DNA from: JACKAQ01 sp020634975 [NCBI: Calditrichia bacterium]
GTDB taxonomy: Bacteria > Calditrichota > Calditrichia > RBG-13-44-9
DNA length: 64,000 bases
Reading direction: 5' to 3'
Assembly: GCA_020634975.1 (NCBI GenBank)
Contig: JACKAQ010000001.1
Coordinates: 3,410,001-3,474,000, forward strand
Position numbers and translations under genes: made by a program
In this document: piece after piece, positions 51,600 to 60,191 of the stretch
Layout of the letters: each line of letters opens with the position of its first letter
How positions within the stretch are numbered: the stretch's first letter is position 1
Notes under the pieces: generated by a model
Database searches by the model: none
Seen by the model: the letters and a program-made list of their open reading frames with translations, nothing else
Told to the model about the DNA's origin: nothing

Positions 51600-52625
51600 T
51601 AACGCATTGTTGATGAGCTGTTTCGTATTCGCGGAATCGTTCAGCAGGATGGAAAAATGGCGCTCACCATCGTTGTAGCCGTATTGGCGAATATTGGAGT
51701 CGATGAAAATTGTGAGTGTGGGAATGCCGAGCGCGACCGCCAGGTGCATCGGTCCGGTATCGCCGGAAACGAATGCGCGAAATCCCGCAAAAAATGTGGC
51801 GGTTTCGGTGAGCGGGGCTTTCCAGATTTCAGTGCGCTCGCGAATCCAGTCAGGATAATTTTGCAAATGCGCGGCATCTGCCGGACCGCAGGCGAAGGCT
51901 ACCGGAACATCAGCGATGGCGCGGATCTGCTCATTCAATTCTGCAAAAATTTTTCCCGGTAATATTTTATTTCCGGTGGCACCGAGCCAGATCAGCACCG
52001 GCGATGTGTCGTTTTTCGATGGTGCTGCGGGCAACTGTAATCCGCCGGGATGAAATTTTGCAGCCGGATCGATAGCGCGCCACAGATCGATCATCGCATC
52101 GCTGTAATGCATCTGGTTGGATGATTTGACTGCAACATCATAATATTGTGCGCCAGATTTGGCATCGAAACCGATCAGCCAGCGCGGCTTGCAGAGTCGC
52201 CCGAAAATGGCTTGCGACAGCGAAAATCCGTCGGGATTGTTGGATGTGATCACCGCATCGAATTGCAGGTTGCGCAAACGGGAAATCAACGCCAGCATTC
52301 GCCACGGGCGGCGCATTAATTCCGATTGGTGATAAGCCCAAATGCGGTTCGCCAACGGCGGTTCAGCTTTTTCCAGCAACGCCGCAACCGGATGGTGCAC
52401 CAAAAAATGCAGCTCAATTTGCGATCCCGATTCGCGGATGGCGCGCAGCAACGGGATCAGCAAAATACCGTTCCCAATGCGCTGATCCAGCCGGAAAACC
52501 AGCACCTTTTGCACCTCGCCCATCGCAGGCAATTGTTTGGACGGCGGCGCCAGCACTCGCGAAAGCGTCGCGTTCAACAATTTTTTGAACTTGCGTTCCA
52601 GTATTTTCAACGGTTTATCTGCCAT
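51582..52625 (-). CDS. glycosyltransferase family 9 (heptosyltransferase-like)
   Basis: A 347-residue GT-B glycosyltransferase. The N-terminal domain starts with KVLVFRLDQRIGNGILLIPL, the family's pattern for acceptor binding and first strand. The C-terminal domain has VLIWLGATGNKILP, then FACGPADAAHL and the nucleotide-sugar motif FVSGDTGPMHLAVALGIPTL. Such enzymes add heptose or like sugars to the LPS core or to other envelope glycans. The usual D in the first loop is kept. I start at ATG 52623-52625; a longer form would add a Cys/Arg-rich stretch without family likeness. It is divergent from an anion transporter gene, with 130 bp between the starts. Confidence 0.87.
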   Translation of the reverse strand: MADKPLKILERKFKKLLNATLSRVLAPPSKQLPAMGEVQKVLVFRLDQRIGNGILLIPLLRAIRESGSQIELHFLVHHPVAALLEKAEPPLANRIWAYHQSELMRRPWRMLALISRLRNLQFDAVITSNNPDGFSLSQAIFGRLCKPRWLIGFDAKSGAQYYDVAVKSSNQMHYSDAMIDLWRAIDPAAKFHPGGLQLPAAPSKNDTSPVLIWLGATGNKILPGKIFAELNEQIRAIADVPVAFACGPADAAHLQNYPDWIRERTEIWKAPLTETATFFAGFRAFVSGDTGPMHLAVALGIPTLTIFIDSNIRQYGYNDGERHFSILLNDSANTKQLINNALSTLLR

Positions 52626-52755
52626 AGCGCACCAATATACTTTGCGGCGGCATTTTCTCAAAAAGCAAAAGGAAAATTACGGGACGTTTGCGAACGCGGG
52701 TTTATTTGCTAAATTGGCGAGGTTTTGCAACTCAATTTTCAGAAACGCGGCGGCA

Positions 52756-53988
52756 ATGGATAAAGTTCAACTGATTTTCTTTTTTATCAATGGTTTTCTG
52801 GTTTCGCGATTGTTTATCAAGGTTAAATTGCCTGAGCGCATTGTTTACAGCCTGGTTGATCGCCGTGAACTGTCGCCGGGCAGGGTGTTGCTTTATGTTA
52901 TTTCGCTTTCCGCGATGTTTTCCTTTTTTATCCCGAATGCGATTACCGTTCTAACGCTGCTGCCGATTTTGGAGTTGTTGCAGCGGGCGTATCGCAACAG
53001 CGAATTTTCGGAATCGAGCATTGCCACAATGTTGGTGCTGGCAGTCATTTACGGTGCGAATATCGGTGGGATGGGGTCGATTACCGCATCGCCGGCAAAC
53101 GGGATTTTGGCAACATTTCTGGCGTTCAATCCTGTTGCCGGAGCTGCAAATATCACTTTTGCATCGTGGCTGGTTTGGGGCATTCCGCTGGTCATCATTT
53201 TCACGCTGATTGCATGGTTGATTTTGCTGGTGATGTTTCGCCCCGGACGATTTGGAAAAGCCGGAATTGAGCTGCCGTTTCTGCCGGAAGCGATCGAATA
53301 TCCCCACCAGAAATTGGCGATTTGGCTTACAGCCGCATATTTTGTATCGTCCATTTTACTCTCCGCGCTGTTGATGATGCTGCCGGAAAATGAAACCGAA
53401 ATTTTGATGATTACCGGCGTGTTAACTGTTGTTTTTATTGGATTTCTGTTTTTGACTCCAATGTCCCCCGGCAGTACCGGAACGTTGAGATCGCCGTTGC
53501 TGCGCATTGCCGATTGTTACAGCAACCTGCCGTTGCGCGGATTTGTTTTTGTGGGTGTTGCGGTTGTGTTGGGCGTGGTGATGTATTTTCTGAAAGTCGA
53601 TCAATATTTTGGGGAATTGCTGCCGCATTTGTTGCCCGATCATCTGCCGGCAATCGTACTGTTGCTGCTCATCGCGCTGATTACGTCGTTTACCACAGAA
53701 ATTTTGAGCAATACAGTTGTGCAAATAGCGATGTTTTTGATGATTGTGCCGCTTTCCGCGACGATGGATTTTCCTGTGTTACTGGCGTTGATTGTCACTA
53801 CGTTATCGTGCACATCGGCGTTTATGAGCCCCATCGCCACGGGTGTGAACGGGCTGGCTTTTGGCGGGATTCCCGGTGTTTCCGTTTGGCGAATGCTGGT
53901 GGTCGGATTACTGATGAACATCGCAGGTGCCGTTTTGCTCAGCTTGTGGGCGTATTTTGTCATTGGTGGAATTTATGGGGGAAATTAG
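52756..53988 (+). CDS. SLC13/DASS-like anion transporter
   Basis: A 410-residue membrane protein with about eleven helices. It shows the two related hairpin motifs of the divalent anion:Na+ symporter type. The first is YGANIGGMGSITASPANGIL with the family's small-residue turn, and the second is TSFTTEILSNTVVQIAMFL, where the SNT motif lies; TLSCTSAFMSPIATGVNGLA follows. Related carriers move sulfate, dicarboxylates or arsenite. The substrate cannot be told. ATG 52756 is chosen because the protein then starts with a membrane helix. Reading upstream would add 73 residues that lie antisense to the glycosyltransferase gene. The ribosome site is weak. Confidence 0.8.
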   Translation: MDKVQLIFFFINGFLVSRLFIKVKLPERIVYSLVDRRELSPGRVLLYVISLSAMFSFFIPNAITVLTLLPILELLQRAYRNSEFSESSIATMLVLAVIYGANIGGMGSITASPANGILATFLAFNPVAGAANITFASWLVWGIPLVIIFTLIAWLILLVMFRPGRFGKAGIELPFLPEAIEYPHQKLAIWLTAAYFVSSILLSALLMMLPENETEILMITGVLTVVFIGFLFLTPMSPGSTGTLRSPLLRIADCYSNLPLRGFVFVGVAVVLGVVMYFLKVDQYFGELLPHLLPDHLPAIVLLLLIALITSFTTEILSNTVVQIAMFLMIVPLSATMDFPVLLALIVTTLSCTSAFMSPIATGVNGLAFGGIPGVSVWRMLVVGLLMNIAGAVLLSLWAYFVIGGIYGGN

Positions 53989-54143
53989 CCCTTGTAAACC
54001 GATTGATGGTTGGTTTTTGGCGGATTATTTTTATATATTTTATCGAATTCGTAAACCAATATAATTTTCAGGCGTCTAAATTATTGTTAAATGAATGGTG
54101 TTTTAAATAATCCGTGATCACTGATTTTTTCTGAGGGATTCTC

Positions 54144-55877
54144 ATGAAACATTTGTTATTAACTATTGTTTTTGTTTGTTTTGCAGCCGGTATTTCGTTT
54201 GCCGATAACGCAGTAATTACCCAAAAAATGAATCGGGTGCTGGAAACAGCTTCCCCTGAAGAGCCGGTTTCCGCATGGATTTATTTTACGGATAAAGGTG
54301 CATCGCTGTCCAAAGCGCTGGCAACTGCGGAAGCCAATCTCACTGAAAAAGCGTTGCAACGGCGGTTGCGCAATCGTCCGGCGGATCAGTTGGTTGATCG
54401 CTACGATGTGCCGGTAAACGCGGAATATGTGCGTATTCTCCGCCAAAACGGGGTGGAAATTCAGCACAAATCGCGCTGGCTAAACGCCGTTTCCGCAACA
54501 GCTAAACCGGCTATTTTAAATAGCTTGACAAGTTTGCAATTTATCAAAAAAATTGATGTAATCCGTTACACAAAAGTGCCGGAATTGGTGGAAGCGGAAA
54601 TCCAGCCGGAACTGCAAAAATCGACCAAAACCACGTTGCTCGACTATGGATCATCGCTGGATCAAAATGTGCAGATTACCACAAATGTTATGCACGATCT
54701 CGGCTACAGCGGTGCCGGCGTAACGGTGGCGATGCTCGATGCCGGATACAACAATCTGGAGCACGAAGCGTTGCAGCATCTCAATATTACCCACACCTGG
54801 GATTTTGTCAATGGCGATGAAAATGTGGATGATGAAGCTGGGCAAATGGGCACTGGATCGCACGGCACTTATACGCTCAGCACACTTGCCGGTTACAAAC
54901 CTGGCAATCTGATCGGTCCGGCTTACGGAGCTACTTTCCTGCTCGCCAAAACGGAAAATACGGATTGGGAACACAACGTTGAAGAAGATGACTGGGTTGC
55001 TGCCGCTGAATGGGCGGACAGCCTCGGTGCAGATATCATCAGCAGTTCGCTCGGTTATTGGGATTTCGATTTTGGCGAACCCCGCCAATATACATGGGAA
55101 GATATGGACGGCAACACCGCAGTGGTAACCATCGGTGCGGATATCGCCGCAAGTCGCGGCATTCTGGTGGTCAATTCTGCCGGGAATTCCGGCGATGTCG
55201 CAGAACCTGCGAACACGATCGGCGCGCCATCAGATGGCGATAGCGTGCTGGCGATAGGTGCAGTATCATCCACGGGTTCGCTAGCCGGATTCAGCTCTCG
55301 CGGTCCATCTGCGGACGGACGTATCAAGCCGGATGTTTGCGCCAGAGGCGTGAGCACTGTTTGTGCCAGCGCATTCAGCCAGACGGGCTATGCTGCCGTA
55401 AATGGCACATCACTGTCCTGCCCGTTGGTTGCGGGTGCGGCTGCGCTCGTTTTGGAGGCGAATCCGGGATTGTCAAATATGGAAATAATCGATGCGTTAC
55501 GCTCCACCGCGGATAACGCTGCAACGCCAGATCGCGATTTTGGGTGGGGAGTTATTGATACTTATGCTGCCAGCAACTTCCTTTCGGGCATTGGAAATAA
55601 CACCAATTTGCCGGAAAAAATTGAACTTTATCCGGCGTTTCCGAACCCGTTTAACCCTGCAACGACCATCAATTATGCGTTGCCGGAAGCCGAGAATATT
55701 GAGCTTTCGGTGTTCAATTTGCTCGGTCAGCGCGTTGCGGTGCTGTTTAAAGGTCAGCAATCTGCCGGTGAATATCGCCAGCGTTGGGATGCGGGAAATC
55801 AGCCGGCTGGTGTTTATTTTATTGTGCTGGAATCCGGAAAAACCCGGCAGGTGCAAAAAGCCGTATTGCTGAAGTAG
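54144..55877 (+). CDS. secreted subtilisin-like serine protease with sorting module
   Basis: A 577-residue S8 peptidase. The signal peptide (LLLTIVFVCFAAGISFA) is followed by a propeptide of about 150 residues. The catalytic domain (about 170-470) has D199 in VAMLDAGYNN, H240 in GTGSHGTYTLSTLAG, oxyanion N348 in VVNSAGNSGD and S423 in NGTSLSCPLVAGAAA. The C-terminal module (about 490-577) starts with YPAFPNPFNPATTINY and ends in VQKAVLLK, a T9SS type A-like sorting domain also found at the end of the BNR/PKD protein. All catalytic residues are intact, so an active exoprotease is expected, released or held at the surface. A strong two-way terminator follows. Confidence 0.95.
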   Translation: MKHLLLTIVFVCFAAGISFADNAVITQKMNRVLETASPEEPVSAWIYFTDKGASLSKALATAEANLTEKALQRRLRNRPADQLVDRYDVPVNAEYVRILRQNGVEIQHKSRWLNAVSATAKPAILNSLTSLQFIKKIDVIRYTKVPELVEAEIQPELQKSTKTTLLDYGSSLDQNVQITTNVMHDLGYSGAGVTVAMLDAGYNNLEHEALQHLNITHTWDFVNGDENVDDEAGQMGTGSHGTYTLSTLAGYKPGNLIGPAYGATFLLAKTENTDWEHNVEEDDWVAAAEWADSLGADIISSSLGYWDFDFGEPRQYTWEDMDGNTAVVTIGADIAASRGILVVNSAGNSGDVAEPANTIGAPSDGDSVLAIGAVSSTGSLAGFSSRGPSADGRIKPDVCARGVSTVCASAFSQTGYAAVNGTSLSCPLVAGAAALVLEANPGLSNMEIIDALRSTADNAATPDRDFGWGVIDTYAASNFLSGIGNNTNLPEKIELYPAFPNPFNPATTINYALPEAENIELSVFNLLGQRVAVLFKGQQSAGEYRQRWDAGNQPAGVYFIVLESGKTRQVQKAVLLK

Positions 55878-55912
55878 TTGTAAAATATCAATTTAAGATG
55901 CATCAAATCACC

Positions 55913-55949
55913 AAAAAACGCCCCGCACATTTACGGGGCGTTTTTTTTT
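55913..55949. terminator. bidirectional intrinsic terminator
   Basis: Stem CGCCCCG (55919-55925) with CGGGGCG (55934-55940), flanked by A runs on the left and T runs on the right, so it works on both strands. It ends the protease gene (plus) and the radical SAM gene (minus). Confidence 0.9.
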
Positions 55950-55993
55950 ATTTGAAACCACCCGTTATAAAATTCAATGTTCGTTTATTCGGA

Positions 55994-56971
55994 TTACCCA
56001 AAAATGGGCGTTGCTTTCGGATCAGCTAATTTTTGTTTCGGGCGCCAATTATCCAAAAAACTCATTTGCTGAACGCAGGTGACGCTGCACATCGGGCTGC
56101 ATTTTTTTGCAGTGTTAAACTCCCGCTGAATATCATGTTGCGAATATTCCAACAGTGGAATGCCGGGATAACCGCGCTGCTGCGAACACCAGTGAACCAA
56201 ACCCAGTTCACAAATATACAAATATCGTGCGCCCGCACGGCACTGCCAACGGTTCGGTTTTCCGGTAATTAAATTTTGCTGGAATACAAATTTGTTAAAA
56301 AAATGAACCCGAGATTTTGTTATTTTGCCAATTTGTTGATATGCTTTTATCTGCTTTGGGCTTAACGGTTTGAGAATGCCGTGCTCGTTGTGAACCAGTC
56401 CCACAGAATGAGAAAATCCTAAATCGCACGCTTTTTGGGCAATGGCAATTGCATCGTCCGTTCGTTCATCCGAAATACCTAATACCGAGTTTATATTGAC
56501 CTTAAACTCAGCGATTTCTGCCAATAATTTTAGCTTTCTATCCAGCACTTTTAGGCTTTTCATGGAAATTTCGTCCGGCTGAATATTGTCGATGCTGATC
56601 TGTAATTCATGCAAACCGGCTTCGTTCAATAATTCGATGCGTTCTTTGGTCAATAAATACCCGTTGGTGATGATTGTGGAAACAAATCCTAAGCTGTTGA
56701 TATATCTGATGATACGGTCAATATCCGGGTGAAGCATCGGTTCGCCGCCGGTTAGGGTGATCGCGAAAGTATTCAACCTGGCCAGTTTTGTGATACGTGA
56801 TTTGAGGGCGTCGAATGGGATGGGTGCGGAAAAATTATCATATTCGTTGCAATATGCGCAGCTCAGGTTGCATCTGCGGGTGACCACCAATTGCGCCAGC
56901 AACGGATTGTTTTTTGATGAGATGGCATGCCAGAGAAACCGCAATCCCTTTGCATAAATGTCGTGTTTCAT
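55994..56971 (-). CDS. radical SAM protein with C-terminal cysteine cluster
   Basis: A 325-residue radical SAM enzyme. C34, C38 and C41 in TRRCNLSCAYCNEYD bind the 4Fe-4S cluster, and TLTGGEPMLHPDIDRI is the SAM-binding GGE motif. The C-terminal part has more cysteines: WQCRAG, YICELGLVHWCSQQ, and CSPMCSVTCVQQ. This is like a SPASM-type domain that holds extra clusters and often works on peptides or proteins. The motif order also resembles HpnH-like enzymes, so the substrate is open. GGGGG precedes the ATG. No obvious peptide precursor gene was found next to it; the gene stands alone with the shared terminator downstream and 591 bp of non-coding DNA upstream. Confidence 0.88.
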   Translation of the reverse strand: MKHDIYAKGLRFLWHAISSKNNPLLAQLVVTRRCNLSCAYCNEYDNFSAPIPFDALKSRITKLARLNTFAITLTGGEPMLHPDIDRIIRYINSLGFVSTIITNGYLLTKERIELLNEAGLHELQISIDNIQPDEISMKSLKVLDRKLKLLAEIAEFKVNINSVLGISDERTDDAIAIAQKACDLGFSHSVGLVHNEHGILKPLSPKQIKAYQQIGKITKSRVHFFNKFVFQQNLITGKPNRWQCRAGARYLYICELGLVHWCSQQRGYPGIPLLEYSQHDIQREFNTAKKCSPMCSVTCVQQMSFLDNWRPKQKLADPKATPIFG

Positions 56972-57562
56972 TTTACCCCCAAATGGTTATATTGCATGAT
57001 ATATTGATAAATAAACGAGATATTCCCGATTATAGCGGCAACTGTGGGGGCAAATTTTTAAAGCGTGTACAACAACAAAACATTTCGGAGAATCTTAATT
57101 TCGGTGGTTTACTGCACCCCAGAAAATCGTTCTCACCTGCGTTATTACATTCAATGTGTGTGCCAGAAAATATCGGCGAAAATGAACTGTGAGTGCTTGA
57201 CGATAAACTTTAAATTTACAATGGCTTACCCAAAATCTGGTTTTTGCAGCGGATGTTTGGTTCGACATTTTTGTCGAATTTTAAATGATGCGATTCGGTA
57301 ATTTGGACGAAGGGGTGGGATTTCCGATGAGCATGTTTTCGTGTTGGCAGCTCTGCAACGTTCCACTTTTAGTGATCATAAATGATTCTCAAATGTAAAA
57401 TTGGGCTTGCATTTTCGCGTTAAAATGGTTATTTCATTTCACCCTAACCGGGAGCAAATGATGTGACAAATCTGATTGTCTGATCCCAACAGACCTCCGA
57501 AAAACGCTGTATCATCTTTGTAAACAATGGTTTAAAAAATAAATTTATAAGAGGAGCGTTGA
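56972..57562. other. long divergent intergenic region
   Basis: 591 bp between the radical SAM gene and the esterase gene. Short open frames here have no codon pattern or start site of note. No tRNA, strong hairpin or repeat was seen. It could hide a short peptide substrate for the radical SAM enzyme, but none is convincing. Confidence 0.5.
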
Positions 57563-58297
57563 ATGCACAGAGAGATTCACAATTGGTGGAGTCCACGACT
57601 CAACAAACATATGGAAATTGCGGTTTACGGACATTATGGATTCGCAGTGTTAATGTTCCCGACTGCGGGAGCGGATTATCTTGAATATGAACGGTTTCAT
57701 CTGCTGGACACGCTGGCACCGATGATCGATCAGGGAAAATTCAAGGTATTTTCCATCAACAGCATCAACAACGAAAGCTGGCTGAACAACAACATGCATC
57801 CGTATGACAAAGCTGTCCGGCATCAGCAATACAATGAATATGTGCTGCGGGAAGTGGTGCCGTTCATTTATACCCATTGCCAGGGGCATGTGCCGATTAT
57901 CACCACCGGTGCATCGTTGGGAGCGTTGCATGCAGCCAACATATTTTTCCGCCGCCCGGATGTTTTTGACGGCACAATTGCGATGAGCGGCGTTTATCGC
58001 CTGACTGCCTACACACGCGGCTATTTTGACGACAACGTTTATTTCAACTCACCAATCGATTATTTGCCAAATTGGGGCGATGAATTTATGCTGAACCGGA
58101 TGCGCGAAAAAGGTGGCAATATCATCATCGCCAGCGGGCAGGGCGAATACGAAGATCCCAGTTCGTCCATCGAATTATCGAATATTTTGCACGGCAAAGG
58201 CGTGCCGCACATGCTCGATTTATGGGGACATGATATGCGCCACGATTGGCCAACGTGGCGGCAAATGCTGCCATATTTTTTGGGAACCAAGTTTTAG
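57563..58297 (+). CDS. alpha/beta-hydrolase esterase (esterase D/antigen 85-like)
   Basis: A 244-residue soluble hydrolase of the putative-esterase (PF00756-like) type. The nucleophile is S118 in the elbow TTGASLGALHA. The acid is probably in the EYEDPSSS region, and the catalytic histidine lies in LWGHDMRHDWPTW near the end. The opening (HNWWSPRLNKHMEIAVYGHYG) is that of a family of small cytoplasmic esterases; no signal peptide is present. GAGGAG lies six bases before the ATG. It is a single gene, convergent with the pentapeptide-repeat gene and 23 bp from it. The substrate is unknown; carboxyl esters or thioesters are usual. Confidence 0.86.
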   Translation: MHREIHNWWSPRLNKHMEIAVYGHYGFAVLMFPTAGADYLEYERFHLLDTLAPMIDQGKFKVFSINSINNESWLNNNMHPYDKAVRHQQYNEYVLREVVPFIYTHCQGHVPIITTGASLGALHAANIFFRRPDVFDGTIAMSGVYRLTAYTRGYFDDNVYFNSPIDYLPNWGDEFMLNRMREKGGNIIIASGQGEYEDPSSSIELSNILHGKGVPHMLDLWGHDMRHDWPTWRQMLPYFLGTKF

Positions 58298-58320
58298 GGG
58301 AATGCCGGAATTGTGCAATG

Positions 58321-60147
58321 TTACATTTTATTTTGATGTAAATCAGTTGCGCTGCTGATCAGCGATTCGGGCATATTTGCCAAAGCCAGCGCTTCGATAG
58401 TCACCGATTTCGGCAACTGCAGCAGATAAATATTACCTTCGTATTCGTACACAATATTTTGGCCTGCGTCATCGGCGCAGGCTTCTGTTTTGTGGTAGGT
58501 GCTGCCATTCGCGTATTTGCGTTGCCCGTCTCGAAAATCGTTGGTCAGGTTCACCATCACGCCATCGGACCATAGCTGGATAACAGAAGTAAACTCGTTG
58601 GTGATGCCATTGTATTGGGTCAGCACCACCCGTTGTGCTTCGTTGGCAGCAGAGATAAACGGCGCGCGTCCTTTGGGAATTTCGAACAACACTTTTGCTT
58701 CCAGCGTTTCGTGGTTCACGTATGTGCACTCCAGCAATACACTGTTCGACTGATCCGTGTCTTCTTCATTTAGCACCACAAAACCGCTGTTTCCGCCGTA
58801 AAATACCTCTTTCTGATACATCGATTGAAAATTGTAACTGTGCAGATATTCGCCATTCATCGAATACAATTTGTTCTCGATGATCATTTTGTCAGCGTTT
58901 GCAAGTGGTAAATATTTCAACCAGTTACGCTGCAAATTTATGGGAATTTCCGTAACTTCTCCGGTGGTGGAATCGATCATAAACGCAAAACTTTGGCGCT
59001 TTCGATGATTAAATGCGCTGAGAAAAATATGCTGTCCGTTGCCGCGCAAAAACGGGCGATCCCAATCCCAATCCCAGTCATACAGCGAGGTATTGTGCAA
59101 TTTTATCTGGGTTGATTTTTGGGTGGGAATATCGCACAGCCACATCGATGATTCAAAAATTCCGGCGGATTTGGGCTTCTTTTTCAGATAAATTATTTTT
59201 TGCCCGTCCGGACTGATGTTCGGGGCAATACCTTTCGCAATTTTTCGCACCGAATATAATGTATCAAAATCCACCCGGATGGATTTTTGACGGTCACTGG
59301 TGCCAATGCTAAGCGTATCGCTGAAACGTTTAAAACGGACAAATTCGTGAGTGTTGATGTCGTTCAACTGGGTGGCGTAAACGAACATCGGGTATTTTCC
59401 CGGCAGCAAACCGTCCAGTTCGTAAAAATAATCCGTTTCATTTTCGCGGGTGGGTGAGAGGCGCGTGTTATCGAAAATAACGGTTGGCATGGCAGATTTA
59501 GCAACGGCAATTTCTACATTTGAGCGCAAATTGAACCACAAATAAATGAGCGTTGCAGCTACCGCCAGTGTAGCCAGCGGTGCGGCAAGTTTTATCCAGC
59601 GATAGCCGGTTTTATCGGCAATCTCTGGGTCCACTTTGCTGGTTGTATCCTCCGATTCATCGAACGATGCGCTTTCCAGATCCGCATCGTTGAACTCAGT
59701 ATATTGCAAATTCACATTTTGAAATTTGGCGCCTTTGAGGATGGCGTTACGAAACGAAACGCCGGACAAATTGCTGGAACTGAAGACCGCTTTTTCGGCG
59801 TCAGTTTCTTGCAAATCTGCATTTACCATCGATGCGCGATAGAAATATGCGCTGGATAAATTAGCGTTATGGAGCACGGCGCCATCGAGGACGCTGGTCG
59901 TAAAATCAGAACGACTCAAATTGGCGCGACTCAGATCCGCTGCAGTAAAATCTGCCCATATCAGGTTGCAATTATTGAGTTTAGCCCAGCTTAAATCGCA
60001 ACCTTTGAAATTGGCCCACATCAAATTCTGATCGTTCAACTCTGCCCAGCTCAAATCCGGCTGTTCAATTTCCGGGTTTTCGCTGCGCCACTTGTTCCAG
60101 GCTTCTACACCCTGTTTAATAATGGATAGATGAAGCTCGTTTGCCAT
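58321..60147 (-). CDS. pentapeptide-repeat / transmembrane / beta-propeller fusion protein
   Basis: A 608-residue protein of a rare layout. A pentapeptide-repeat solenoid (about 20-165) has units such as ADLSRANLSRSDF and NLSGVSFRNAILKGAKF. A single membrane helix (about 190-210, KLAAPLATLAVAATLIYLWF) follows. Then come about 390 residues of beta-rich sequence with a PD40/TolB-like propeller start (APNISPDGQKIIYLKKK) and repeats of the same kind. Topology puts the solenoid in the cytoplasm and the propeller in the periplasm. I start at ATG 60147 because GAGGG lies just upstream; a GTG seven codons earlier lacks it. It lies 44 bp after the M16 peptidase gene on the same strand. Function unknown; signal passing across the membrane is a guess. 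Confidence 0.8.
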   Translation of the reverse strand: MANELHLSIIKQGVEAWNKWRSENPEIEQPDLSWAELNDQNLMWANFKGCDLSWAKLNNCNLIWADFTAADLSRANLSRSDFTTSVLDGAVLHNANLSSAYFYRASMVNADLQETDAEKAVFSSSNLSGVSFRNAILKGAKFQNVNLQYTEFNDADLESASFDESEDTTSKVDPEIADKTGYRWIKLAAPLATLAVAATLIYLWFNLRSNVEIAVAKSAMPTVIFDNTRLSPTRENETDYFYELDGLLPGKYPMFVYATQLNDINTHEFVRFKRFSDTLSIGTSDRQKSIRVDFDTLYSVRKIAKGIAPNISPDGQKIIYLKKKPKSAGIFESSMWLCDIPTQKSTQIKLHNTSLYDWDWDWDRPFLRGNGQHIFLSAFNHRKRQSFAFMIDSTTGEVTEIPINLQRNWLKYLPLANADKMIIENKLYSMNGEYLHSYNFQSMYQKEVFYGGNSGFVVLNEEDTDQSNSVLLECTYVNHETLEAKVLFEIPKGRAPFISAANEAQRVVLTQYNGITNEFTSVIQLWSDGVMVNLTNDFRDGQRKYANGSTYHKTEACADDAGQNIVYEYEGNIYLLQLPKSVTIEALALANMPESLISSATDLHQNKM

Positions 60148-60191
60148 TAATCCCTCACAATTTGGCACATTTTGCGAACATATTTTTTGCG

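Noticed and set aside
56914-57301. Overlapping short frames upstream of the esterase gene
   Set aside because: Cys/Arg-rich translations without motif, and no ribosome site; no sign of a peptide precursor.
60160-60185. TTGGCACATTTTGCG, like a sigma-54 promoter
   Set aside because: The spacing between GG and GC is two bases too short, and it lies at the end of the M16 gene with no suitable direction.
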